From the NCBI GenBank assembly GCA_020860715.1, contig JAJBTU010000015.1:62001-126000 (forward strand): a stretch of DNA of 64,000 bases, given 5' to 3'. The position numbers and the translations under genes are program-made. Below are positions 27,709 through 36,359 of this stretch, in pieces. The first letter of the stretch is position 1, and every line of letters begins with the position of its first letter. The notes below the pieces were generated by a model that saw only the letters and a program-made list of their open reading frames with translations, ran no database searches and had not been told where the DNA came from. The stretch comes from Clostridiales bacterium (GTDB taxonomy: Bacteria; Bacillota; Clostridia; Lachnospirales; Lachnospiraceae).

Positions 27709-28341
27709 ATGGGATTTTCAACTGTACCATGCAATGAATTCGTAGAGGTACTTGCGTCAAAGGCTCCGGTACCGGGCGGCGGCGGAGCTTCCGCACTGGT
27801 AGGCGCTGTGGGGACAGCCCTTGGCAACATGGTTGGCAGTCTGACAGTGGGCAAGAAAAAGTACGCGGATGTCGAGGATGAGATGTGGGAGCTGAAGGAA
27901 AAATGCGACAAACTTCAGGCGGAACTTCTGACTCTGGTGGAAAAGGACGCGGAAGTGTTTGAACCGCTCTCCAAAGCGTACGGTATGCCGCGTGCGACTG
28001 AAGAAGAGAAGGCGGAGAAAGCCCGTGTGATGGAGATTGTCTTAAAGGATGCCTGTTCCGTTCCGATGGAGATCATGGAGAAGTGCTGCGAGGCGATCGA
28101 ACTGATCAGAGAGTTTGCGGCAAAAGGCTCCGCGCTGGCGATCAGCGATGCCGGCGTAGGCGCGGTGTTCTGTAAGGCCGCTCTGCAGGGCGCGAGCCTG
28201 AATGTGTACATCAATACGAAATCCATGGCGAACAGAGAGTACGCCGCGGAACTGAATGCAAAGGCGGATGCGATGCTGGCAAAATATCCGGCGATGGCAG
28301 ATGAGATCTACGAGAGTGTTCTCGCAAGACTGAAAGGCTGA
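27709..28341 (+). CDS. fchA: Cyclodeaminase/cyclohydrolase family protein (methenyl-THF cyclohydrolase / formiminotransferase-cyclodeaminase C-domain)
   Basis: FVEVLASKAPVPGGGGASALVGAVGTALGNMVGSLTVGKKKY. Confidence 0.88.
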   Translation: MGFSTVPCNEFVEVLASKAPVPGGGGASALVGAVGTALGNMVGSLTVGKKKYADVEDEMWELKEKCDKLQAELLTLVEKDAEVFEPLSKAYGMPRATEEEKAEKARVMEIVLKDACSVPMEIMEKCCEAIELIREFAAKGSALAISDAGVGAVFCKAALQGASLNVYINTKSMANREYAAELNAKADAMLAKYPAMADEIYESVLARLKG

Positions 28342-28421
28342 CTATAATTTTCGCACAAAAGTACATAAGCCTGACATAACTTTATGGTCAGGAAATGAAT
28401 GAAAGATGGAGGAACAGTATT

Positions 28422-29279
28422 ATGGCAAAACAGCTTCTCGGGAAAGAGGTTACCGCGGCTCTGAATGAGCGCATTAAGGCAAAAGTAGCAGAATTGGAAG
28501 CAAAGGGCGTAAAGCCGACGCTTGGCATTATCCGGGTGGGGGAAAATGAGAGCGATATTTCCTATGAGAGAGGCGCGACAAAGCGCTGTGAGACACTTGG
28601 CGTGGCATGTGAGAAGATCCTGCTTCCGGCGGATGTGTCCCAGGATGAGCTTCTGAAAGTGATTGATGAGGTCAATAAAAACGACGCGATCCACGGCGTT
28701 CTTTTGTTCCGTCCGCTGCCGAAACATCTGGATCAGAATGTAATCGAGAACGCTCTGGATCCGGCGAAGGATGTGGACTGCATGACGGACGGTTCCATGT
28801 CCGGCGTGTTTACAGGAAAAGCGGTCGGTTATCCGCCGTGCACCCCGCAGGCCTGCATGGAGATCCTGGATCATTATGGGATCGACTGCACCGGCAAAAA
28901 GGCGGTGGTCATCGGCAGAAGTCTGGTTGTAGGAAAGCCGGCTGCCATGATGCTCGTTAAGAAGAATGCGACCGTCACGATCTGCCACACGAGAACTGTG
29001 GATATGCCGTCCGTAGCGAGAGAAGCGGACATTATTATTGTAGCGGCGGGACGTGCCGGCGTTGTGGGCGCGGATTATGTAAAACCGGGTCAGGTCATCA
29101 TTGATGTCGGTATCAATGTGAATGCAGAAGGCAAACTGTGCGGCGACGTGGATTATGCGGCAGTGGAGCCGATCGTAGATGCAATCACTCCGGTACCGGG
29201 CGGCGTCGGCAGTGTGACGACATCTGTGCTCGTTAGCCATGTTGTTGAGGCTGCGGCAAAGAAAGCCGGAATCAGATAA
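28422..29279 (+). CDS. folD: Bifunctional methylene-THF dehydrogenase / methenyl-THF cyclohydrolase
   Basis: PTLGIIRVGENESDISYERGATKRCE; GKKAVVIGRSLVVGKPAAMML; TPVPGGVGSVTTSVLV. Confidence 0.95.
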   Translation: MAKQLLGKEVTAALNERIKAKVAELEAKGVKPTLGIIRVGENESDISYERGATKRCETLGVACEKILLPADVSQDELLKVIDEVNKNDAIHGVLLFRPLPKHLDQNVIENALDPAKDVDCMTDGSMSGVFTGKAVGYPPCTPQACMEILDHYGIDCTGKKAVVIGRSLVVGKPAAMMLVKKNATVTICHTRTVDMPSVAREADIIIVAAGRAGVVGADYVKPGQVIIDVGINVNAEGKLCGDVDYAAVEPIVDAITPVPGGVGSVTTSVLVSHVVEAAAKKAGIR

Positions 29280-29286
29280 AATCCGG

Positions 29287-29315
29287 TTGACGTTCCTGCT
29301 GTTCTATGTTATAGT
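29287..29315 (+). promoter_or_regulatory. Sigma-A promoter TTGACG-N17-TATAGT driving the cobalamin riboswitch transcript
   Basis: -35 29287-29292, -10 29310-29315, exact 17-nt spacer. Confidence 0.75.
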
Positions 29316-29343
29316 TTCAGCGTGTAATTCAATATTGCCATAT

Positions 29344-29576
29344 CAAGTGCAGGCTCATAAGAGTCTGAAGAGGGAATCAGGTGAGACGCCTGAGCGATCC
29401 GGTCACTGTATGCAGGGAGCGAGATCTCAAAGATACCATTGCGTACCCGATATGTATGTCTCAAAGAGAGGCGGGAGCAGAGGATGGCTTTTGATGCCGA
29501 TCTGTTTCTGTAATACATAACAGCGCGAGAAGGTGAGATGAAGCGATGATCTGCGAGCCAGGAAACCTGCTTGGTG
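29344..29576 (+). ncRNA. Cobalamin (B12) riboswitch
   Basis: Core AGAGGGAATCAGGTGAGACGCCTGAGCGATCCGGTCACTGTA and 3' box AGAAGGTGAGATGAAGCGATGATCTGCGAGCCAGGAAACCTGCTTGG match the cobalamin aptamer consensus; GCAGG...CCTGC closing helix. Confidence 0.85.
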
Positions 29577-29952
29577 TGAGAGAAGAGCTTCCGAGTAAAG
29601 CTGAACACTCCGCCGATTGCCGGATGCCGTCATCTTACTCGCATGGCTGGCCAATATCTGTAGCCGCCCTGCGCCTGACATATCAGAAAGGCATCTGACG
29701 ATTGTTGTCTGTGATGGGGAAACAGACGCATCCCCGATATGAAAATCGGGCGATTAATTAAAATGGAATGTTGTCTCGAGGCAATGAGCAATACACAGTA
29801 TACCTCCTTGTGTCAGGACAGTTTTCGGCTGGCGGTACAGCCGGAGATTTTTCTGAGACACGTACAGATGACGTTCCGCAAGCTGATCTGTACGAATGGC
29901 ACAATCTTCAACGGGCAGTCCGCAATGCCCAACGGGGATTGTGCCTTTTTTA
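29577..29952 (+). ncRNA. Structured noncoding extension downstream of the cobalamin riboswitch, ending in an intrinsic terminator
   Basis: Perfect hairpins CCCGAT-ATGAAA-ATCGGG, CGGCTG-GCGGTA-CAGCCG, CGTACAGAT...ATCTGTACG; no convincing ORF in any frame. Confidence 0.65.
29898..29952 (+). terminator. Intrinsic terminator of the riboswitch-ncRNA unit
   Basis: GGCACAATC...GATTGTGCC + TTTTTT with internal GGGCA/TGCCC hairpin. Confidence 0.9.
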
Positions 29953-30016
29953 TTCATAATTACAGAGTCCTTTGCATATATTGAATCAGTGCCAATCAGG
30001 ATGCAGGGGGTCATTT

Positions 30017-31486
30017 ATGGAGAAATTTGATTTATACAGAGATATCCGCACGCGGACGAACGGTGAGATCTATGTGGGTATTGTCGGCCCCGTGCGTACA
30101 GGAAAATCTACGTTTGCAAGAAAATTTGTGGAGCAGATTGTTTTGCCGGCTCTTGAGGAACCTGCAAGAAGTGCGGCACGGGATGAAATGCCCGCAAGCG
30201 CTTCCGGCAAAACGATTACGACCGTGGAGCCCAAATTTATTCCTCAAAAAGCGGTAAAATTGCCGGTCAGTGACGGTAATACGATGTCAGTGCGGTTAGT
30301 GGATTGTGTCGGGTTCCCTGTTCCGGGAGCTGAAGGCACCATGGAGGATGGAAATCCGCGTATGGTGAAGACGCCATGGAAGGAGAAACCGGTTCCTCTT
30401 TCGGAAGCTGCAAAAATCGGGACAGAGAAAGTGATTGAAGAGCACGCGACCATTGGCCTTGTGGTCACCGCGGACGGCAGCTTTGGAGAACTTTCCGGCG
30501 ACAGCTTTCTGGAAGCGGAAAAACAGGCGATAGTGCAGCTGCGCCAGATCGGGAAGCCCTTTCTGGTGATTGTAAATTCAGCGAGACCGGAATCGGATCT
30601 GGCAAAAAATACGGCAGAACGCATTTCTGCGGCCTATGGTGTATATGCAAAGCCGTATGATTGCGAACGTCTTACGGCCGGGGATATCCGTCAGATTTTA
30701 AGCGAATGTCTTCTGGAATTTCCGCTTGTGCGTGTCGCGTTTCAAATTCCGGGATGGGCGGAACTGCTGCCGAAGGAGCACTGGCTGAAGCAGTCTCTGC
30801 TGGAGAACGTCAGAACTGTCATGAAGGGGCTGCATACGGTGCGCGACCTGGAAAAAGCGGATTTTCTCTGTAAAAACCCCTATATAAAGCGTGCGAAGCT
30901 GGAGCATACCAGTCTCTCGGACGGAAGCGCGGAAGTGACGTATACTCTTTTGGATTCCCTTTATTATGAAATATTAAGTGAGATGACAGGAGCCGATATC
31001 CACAGTGAATATCAGCTGATTTCGCTGATCAGTGAGATCTCCGGAAATAAAAAGCAGTATGAGAGCATTGCAGAAGCACTGCAGTCGGCGAGACAGACCG
31101 GTTATGGCGTGGTTCCGCCTCAAAAAGAGGAAATCACAATACGGGAGCCTGAGGTGATCCGGCAGGGCAACCGCTACGGTGTGAAAATAACCGCTGACGC
31201 TTCTTCTATTCATCTTTTACGTGCGGAAGTCGTTACGGAAATTTCGCCGATTGTGGGAAGTGAAGAACAGGCAAACGATCTGATCGCCTATATCCGGGAA
31301 AATGAAAAAACAGAAGACGGAGCGTGGAGCACATTGATATTTGGAAAATCGATTGAACAGCTGGTTGAAGACGGGATTCGCACGAAACTGATGTCTGTGA
31401 ATGAGGATTGTCAGGTAAAACTGCAGAGCGCCATGAAGCGAATTGTGAATGAATCAAAGGGCAGACTGTTTATTCTGGTGCTGTAG
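30017..31486 (+). CDS. spoIVA: Stage IV sporulation protein A
   Basis: MEKFDLYRDIRTRTNGEIYVGIVGPVRTGKSTFARKF; ATG at 30017 with GGGGG upstream. Confidence 0.97.
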   Translation: MEKFDLYRDIRTRTNGEIYVGIVGPVRTGKSTFARKFVEQIVLPALEEPARSAARDEMPASASGKTITTVEPKFIPQKAVKLPVSDGNTMSVRLVDCVGFPVPGAEGTMEDGNPRMVKTPWKEKPVPLSEAAKIGTEKVIEEHATIGLVVTADGSFGELSGDSFLEAEKQAIVQLRQIGKPFLVIVNSARPESDLAKNTAERISAAYGVYAKPYDCERLTAGDIRQILSECLLEFPLVRVAFQIPGWAELLPKEHWLKQSLLENVRTVMKGLHTVRDLEKADFLCKNPYIKRAKLEHTSLSDGSAEVTYTLLDSLYYEILSEMTGADIHSEYQLISLISEISGNKKQYESIAEALQSARQTGYGVVPPQKEEITIREPEVIRQGNRYGVKITADASSIHLLRAEVVTEISPIVGSEEQANDLIAYIRENEKTEDGAWSTLIFGKSIEQLVEDGIRTKLMSVNEDCQVKLQSAMKRIVNESKGRLFILVL

Positions 31487-31609
31487 GCACCAAAACACTG
31501 CTGCTGTGAGGTGCTCAATGATAAGCTGTTTCCTGCTTTATTGACGGAAAAAGAACAGGACTGGAAATAATGAACGCTTCAAAATGAAAGAATGCGTCTG
31601 TTTGAATGA

Positions 31610-31638
31610 TTGACATTTTAAGGAACATAGCATATAAT
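31610..31638 (+). promoter_or_regulatory. Consensus sigma-A promoter TTGACA-N17-TATAAT
   Basis: Perfect hexamers and spacing upstream of the cell-wall hydrolase. Confidence 0.85.
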
Positions 31639-31667
31639 ATGAAAAAAGTGTTACAAGTTGTTACCTT

Positions 31668-32939
31668 ATGATTTCGCAAAAATTGCGAGGGAGAAGTATG
31701 GAAGCACAGAATACTGGAAAAAAGCGCGTTTTTCTCTTAAGCCTGCTTTTTATCTTTTTACTTTTGTCTGTTCACACGGATGCGGACGCCGCCTGGAAAA
31801 AGAATGCGAACGGCACCTATTCGTGGTATTCGAGCAGCGGAAAACTGGCAAAAAGCAAATGGATCAATGGGACATATTATGTAAATTCCAAAGGAGTAAG
31901 GGTGACCGGGCTTCAGAAGATCAGCGGGAAATATTATTTCTTTAATAAAAAGACCGGAAAGCTGATCTGCGGTACATGGATTAAGTCGGGAAGCAATTAT
32001 TATTACGCGCAGAAAAATGGCGTACTCTACAGGAGCTGCATCAAAAAGATCAATGGCTCTTATTATTATTTTAATTCCAAGGCTGCGCGGGCGACAGGAA
32101 AGAGAACGCTGAGCGGTAAGACATATTATTTTAATACTTCTACCGCAAAGATGGTCACAAACAAATGGGTCTGCATCAGCAAGAAATATTATTACTTCGG
32201 CAGCAACGGTGTTATGAAGAAAAACTGCTGGGTAGGCCTGTATTATGTAAATAACAGCGGTGCGCGTGTTACCAACACATGGAAAAGCGGCAAATATCTG
32301 GGAAGCAGTGGAAAATGCGTTTCCGGACTCTGTGTGATCGGCGGGAAAACCTATTATTTCGATCCAGATACATACAAGAAAGTTACCAGCACGACCGTAG
32401 CTGTGGGCGATTATATCTATTCGTTTAATTCGAGCGGCGTCGGTACAATTATCAGCGCGAATGACCGTCCGGTGGCGACGGTATCCGTGGAAAGTACGTA
32501 TTACACGGATGTACTGGCGGATGATGTTGATCTCCTTGCTGCCATTATATACTGCGAAGCCGGGAATCAATCTTATCTGGGGAAGCTGGCAGTAGGACAG
32601 GTCATTCTGAACCGTGTGAACAGTTCGAAATTTGCGGCATCGACGCTGCGCGAGGTGATCTATTCAAAGTCACAGTTTTCGCCGGCCAAAAACGGTAAGC
32701 TAAATAAGGTGCTTTCCGGCACGCTTACAATGACTGACGGCTGCAAACAGGCGGCGGAAGAATTGCTGGCAGCGAATGAAGCGCTTCAGACCGGCGCAAC
32801 ACCGACACTTACGATCAATGGCACAGAGACGGAATTTCCCTATCTGTTTTTCATGACGCTTTCGTCGTATAAAAGCCAGGGACTGACGGCATCGTATATC
32901 ACCATTGGTTCTCATGTATTCTTTTCTGTATGGAAGTAA
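31668..32939 (+). CDS. Secreted cell wall hydrolase (SleB-like) with N-terminal cell-wall/choline-binding-type repeats
   Basis: Signal peptide; repeated YYFN/GxW units; C-terminal LAAIIYCEAGNQSYLGKLAVGQVILNRVNSSKF hydrolase domain. Confidence 0.9.
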   Translation: MISQKLRGRSMEAQNTGKKRVFLLSLLFIFLLLSVHTDADAAWKKNANGTYSWYSSSGKLAKSKWINGTYYVNSKGVRVTGLQKISGKYYFFNKKTGKLICGTWIKSGSNYYYAQKNGVLYRSCIKKINGSYYYFNSKAARATGKRTLSGKTYYFNTSTAKMVTNKWVCISKKYYYFGSNGVMKKNCWVGLYYVNNSGARVTNTWKSGKYLGSSGKCVSGLCVIGGKTYYFDPDTYKKVTSTTVAVGDYIYSFNSSGVGTIISANDRPVATVSVESTYYTDVLADDVDLLAAIIYCEAGNQSYLGKLAVGQVILNRVNSSKFAASTLREVIYSKSQFSPAKNGKLNKVLSGTLTMTDGCKQAAEELLAANEALQTGATPTLTINGTETEFPYLFFMTLSSYKSQGLTASYITIGSHVFFSVWK

Positions 32940-33033
32940 GCAGCAGGCGGAAAATGAGACTGGATAAATTCTGAAAAACAGAACAGCAAAGCAGAACAGC
33001 AGCTTCAATAAAAGGATGAAATCGAACACATGA

Positions 33034-33062
33034 TTGATTTTGTCCTTTTTTTATGTTATAGT
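33034..33062 (+). promoter_or_regulatory. Putative sigma-A promoter TTGATT-N17-TATAGT
   Basis: Upstream of the NusG-domain-II protein. Confidence 0.55.
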
Positions 33063-33100
33063 AAACGGCGTTAGCCGGGGTTGGCGGCGGGAGTGAACAT

Positions 33101-33472
33101 ATGAAGAAAGCGGATTTCAAATTGCTTCTGGCTGCAGGGGTGTTCTGCGCTGTACTGCTGGCCGGGCGCTGTTTTTTTCAAAAGGAAGGCGCTTCGGTGG
33201 TCGTGCAGGCAGACGGTGAACTTTACGGCACCTATTCCCTGAATACGGATCAGACAATCTACATCAATGATACCAACGTTCTGGTCATAGAGGATGGAGA
33301 AGCATACATGCTCGAGGCAGACTGCCCGGACGGTCTTTGTATACAACAGGGTTCTATTTCAGTGAGCGGTACGATGATTGTCTGCCTTCCGAACCGTGTT
33401 GTCGTGCAGGTGACGGAAGATGGCGTATCCGACAATGGGACGGATGGGGGATATGATGCTGTGACCGGTTAG
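33101..33472 (+). CDS. NusG domain II-containing protein
   Basis: ASVVVQADGELYGTYSLNTDQTIYINDTNVLVIEDGEAYMLEADCPDGLCIQQGSIS. Confidence 0.85.
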   Translation: MKKADFKLLLAAGVFCAVLLAGRCFFQKEGASVVVQADGELYGTYSLNTDQTIYINDTNVLVIEDGEAYMLEADCPDGLCIQQGSISVSGTMIVCLPNRVVVQVTEDGVSDNGTDGGYDAVTG

Positions 33473-33509
33473 AAGAATGAGAAGCCGGGGCGGGAAGAAG
33501 GTCAGACAT

Positions 33510-34043
33510 ATGAAGACAAAGACGGCTTATCTTGGAATGTTTACGGCGCTGGCCATGATCTTAAGCTATGTGGAATCTCTCTTTCCGGCTTTTTATGGGA
33601 TCCCCGGAGTGAAGCTGGGACTGGCGAACAGTATGTCTCTCGTCATTCTTTATCTGATCGGTGTGCCGGGGGCGTTTTGTGTTTCTCTGCTGCGCGTAGT
33701 TCTCAGCGGATTTCTTTTCGGCAATCTGTTTTCGATTGCTTACAGTTTAGCCGGGGCAATCATGAGTCTGACAGTGATGGCTGCCATGAAGCGGACAAAG
33801 GTGTTTTCTGTCGCCGGAATCAGTATGTGCGGCGGAATGGCGCACAACACAGGACAGCTTCTGGTAGCGATGCTGCTTGTAGAGAATCTGAATCTGTTTT
33901 ACTATCTGCCCGTACTGTTGTTATCCGGGCTTGTGACAGGACTTGTGATCGGAATGATATCAGCAGAGATCCTGAAACGTCTGCCAAACCGGCAGGCAGA
34001 GACAGATCCGGTGCAGCATCCGCCGCAGAACGATAATGAATGA
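33510..34043 (+). CDS. Gx transporter family protein (heptaprenyl diphosphate synthase component I-like)
   Basis: MKTKTAYLGMFTALAMILSYVESLFPAFYGIPGVKLGLANSMSLVILYLIG. Confidence 0.88.
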   Translation: MKTKTAYLGMFTALAMILSYVESLFPAFYGIPGVKLGLANSMSLVILYLIGVPGAFCVSLLRVVLSGFLFGNLFSIAYSLAGAIMSLTVMAAMKRTKVFSVAGISMCGGMAHNTGQLLVAMLLVENLNLFYYLPVLLLSGLVTGLVIGMISAEILKRLPNRQAETDPVQHPPQNDNE

Positions 34044-34112
34044 TAGCTGCAGCGACGATACAAAACAGTCAGAATGATTCAGGATACGAAATGTAAGGAT
34101 GGGATATTCAGT

Positions 34113-34730
34113 ATGATTGCATATTTAAAAGGGATTGTGGCAGCGGTTTACGATAATCTGCTGATTCTGGATGTGAATCAGATCGGCTATCAGGTATATG
34201 TTTCTGCAAGGGATGCCTCTGCCATGCCGGGCCGCGGACAGGAGGCGCAGGTATTTACCTGGATGAGCGTCAGTCAGGACGCTATCCGGCTGTATGGTTT
34301 TTTACAGGAGGATGATCTGGAGATGTTCCGTCTCCTGATCAATGTCAGCGGTGTCGGACCGAAAGCGGCACTGGGCATTCTTTCCGTATTGACGGCAGAT
34401 GATCTGCGGTTTGCCGTGCTTTCGGATGATGCGAAAACGATAGCCAAAGCGCCTGGCATCGGAAGCAAAAGCGCGCAGAAGGTAATCCTTGAGCTGAAAG
34501 ATAAGTTCAGTCTCGAGGAGGCATTTGAACATCGGCTTTCCGCAGGTGCGGACGATATGGAGGCTCATACGGCTCCGGATATTCACTCAGAAGCAAAGGA
34601 CGAAGCAGTACAGGCTCTTGCCGCGCTTGGATATTCTGCAGCGGAGGCGCTTCGCGCGGTGAACCGGTGTGAGATCACGCAGGAGACGGACACAGAAACG
34701 ATTCTGAAGATGGCGTTAAAAAAGATATGA
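34113..34730 (+). CDS. ruvA: Holliday junction DNA helicase RuvA
   Basis: [15 protein letters not shown]...[12 protein letters not shown]...[17 protein letters not shown]. Confidence 0.96.
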   Translation: MIAYLKGIVAAVYDNLLILDVNQIGYQVYVSARDASAMPGRGQEAQVFTWMSVSQDAIRLYGFLQEDDLEMFRLLINVSGVGPKAALGILSVLTADDLRFAVLSDDAKTIAKAPGIGSKSAQKVILELKDKFSLEEAFEHRLSAGADDMEAHTAPDIHSEAKDEAVQALAALGYSAAEALRAVNRCEITQETDTETILKMALKKI

Positions 34731-34794
34731 TGAACGCGCCGGACGTCAGCGGACGGAAAACGAAAAACAACAGCATCTTATGTGGGAGAGCACT

Positions 34795-35799
34795 ATGGCA
34801 CAGAGAGTAATCGCGACAGATGCGACAGAGGAAGATATCCGGCTGGATACCGGACTTCGGCCGCAGCTTTTGCAGGACTATATCGGTCAGGAAAAAGTAA
34901 AGGACACTTTAAAGATTTACATAGAAGCCGCGAAATCCAGAGGAGAAGCACTGGACCATGTCTTATTTTATGGCCCTCCCGGTCTGGGTAAGACGACACT
35001 TGCGTGCATTATCGCGAATGAAATGGATGTGAATATCAAGATCACTTCCGGCCCGGCTATTGAAAAGCCGGGAGAGATTGCAGCTATCTTGAACAATCTG
35101 CAGGAGGGAGATGTCCTTTTTGTTGATGAGATCCATCGGCTGAACCGTCAGGTAGAGGAAGTCCTTTATCCTGCCATGGAGGATTTCGCGATTGATATTA
35201 TGATTGGGAAAGGCTCTGCGGCACGTTCCATCCGTCTGGATCTGCCGCACTATACACTGATCGGCGCCACCACGCGGGCCGGCATGCTGAGCGCCCCGCT
35301 TCGGGACCGCTTCGGTGTGGTCAATCATCTGGAATATTATACGGAAAAAGAACTGCAGACGATTGTACTTCGCTCTGCGTCGGTTTTGCAGGTCGAGATT
35401 GACAACCGCGGCGCCCTTGAGATTGCGCGCCGGTCCCGGGGAACGCCGCGCCTGGCGAACCGGATGCTGAAAAGAGTGAGAGACTACGCGCAGGTGCGTT
35501 ATGACGGGAGGATTACAGCCGCTGTGGCAGAGGAGGCTCTGGATCTGCTTGAGGTGGATCGGTATGGCCTGGATTCCATTGACCGCTCCATTTTAAACCT
35601 TATGATTGAAAAATTTGACGGAGGCCCGGTTGGGCTGGATACGCTGGCTGCGGCTATCGGTGAGGATTCCGGTACGATTGAGGATGTCTATGAACCGTTC
35701 CTGATCAAAAACGGGTTTCTTAACCGCACGCCGAAGGGCCGTGTCGTCACGGAATTTGCCCGTGACCACATGAAATCTGTTGATAAGAAACGGTTGTAA
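34795..35799 (+). CDS. ruvB: Holliday junction DNA helicase RuvB
   Basis: [39 protein letters not shown]. Confidence 0.97.
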   Translation: MAQRVIATDATEEDIRLDTGLRPQLLQDYIGQEKVKDTLKIYIEAAKSRGEALDHVLFYGPPGLGKTTLACIIANEMDVNIKITSGPAIEKPGEIAAILNNLQEGDVLFVDEIHRLNRQVEEVLYPAMEDFAIDIMIGKGSAARSIRLDLPHYTLIGATTRAGMLSAPLRDRFGVVNHLEYYTEKELQTIVLRSASVLQVEIDNRGALEIARRSRGTPRLANRMLKRVRDYAQVRYDGRITAAVAEEALDLLEVDRYGLDSIDRSILNLMIEKFDGGPVGLDTLAAAIGEDSGTIEDVYEPFLIKNGFLNRTPKGRVVTEFARDHMKSVDKKRL

Positions 35800-35893
35800 T
35801 TTACATGAAAATATATATAATGAAAATATCTTTATTCGGCAACTGTGAAGATACCGGACGGCAGCAGTTATTTGGGGAATCGGGGGAAAACAT

Positions 35894-36298
35894 ATGGCAG
35901 CCAAAAACAGTACACAGGTGATTATTTCCGGCAAAATTTATACGCTGAGTGGGTATGAGAGTGAGGAATACCTGCAGAGGGTGGCGGCATATCTGAACGG
36001 CAAGATATCAGAACTTCGTAATCTGGACGGCTATCAGAGGCTGTCTTCGGATATGAAAGGGATTCTGCTCAATCTGAATACCGCTGATGATTATTTTAAA
36101 ATGAAAAATAAAGTGGACGAGCTTGAGCAGAGCCTCACGGAAAAAGACCGTGACCTGTACGAGATGCGTCATGAACTGATTACGGAACAGATTCGCGTGG
36201 AGAACTCTGATAAGCAGATCCGAAAGCTGGAAGACCGCAATGCGGAACTGCAGAAGGAAGTGATTCAGCTGGAAGCCCAGCTTAAAAATCGCCGGTGA
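35894..36298 (+). CDS. zapA: Cell division protein ZapA
   Basis: VIISGKIYTLSGYESEEYLQRVAAYLNGKI plus coiled-coil. Confidence 0.85.
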   Translation: MAAKNSTQVIISGKIYTLSGYESEEYLQRVAAYLNGKISELRNLDGYQRLSSDMKGILLNLNTADDYFKMKNKVDELEQSLTEKDRDLYEMRHELITEQIRVENSDKQIRKLEDRNAELQKEVIQLEAQLKNRR

Positions 36299-36359
36299 TT
36301 TTCGCGGCCGCATCGGCACAGGGCCGGTTTCACGGCACGACAAAAGGGATTACCATCAT

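Noticed and set aside
29739-29984. Short ORFs (29739-29984, 29768-29959 plus; 29754-30014 minus) in the riboswitch-ncRNA region
   Set aside because: No clear Shine-Dalgarno or family signature; they run through hairpins and the terminator, so I treat the region as noncoding.
31668-32570. Repeats in the cell-wall hydrolase as a novel repeat system
   Set aside because: They are ordinary cell-wall/choline-binding-type repeats common in Clostridia surface proteins.
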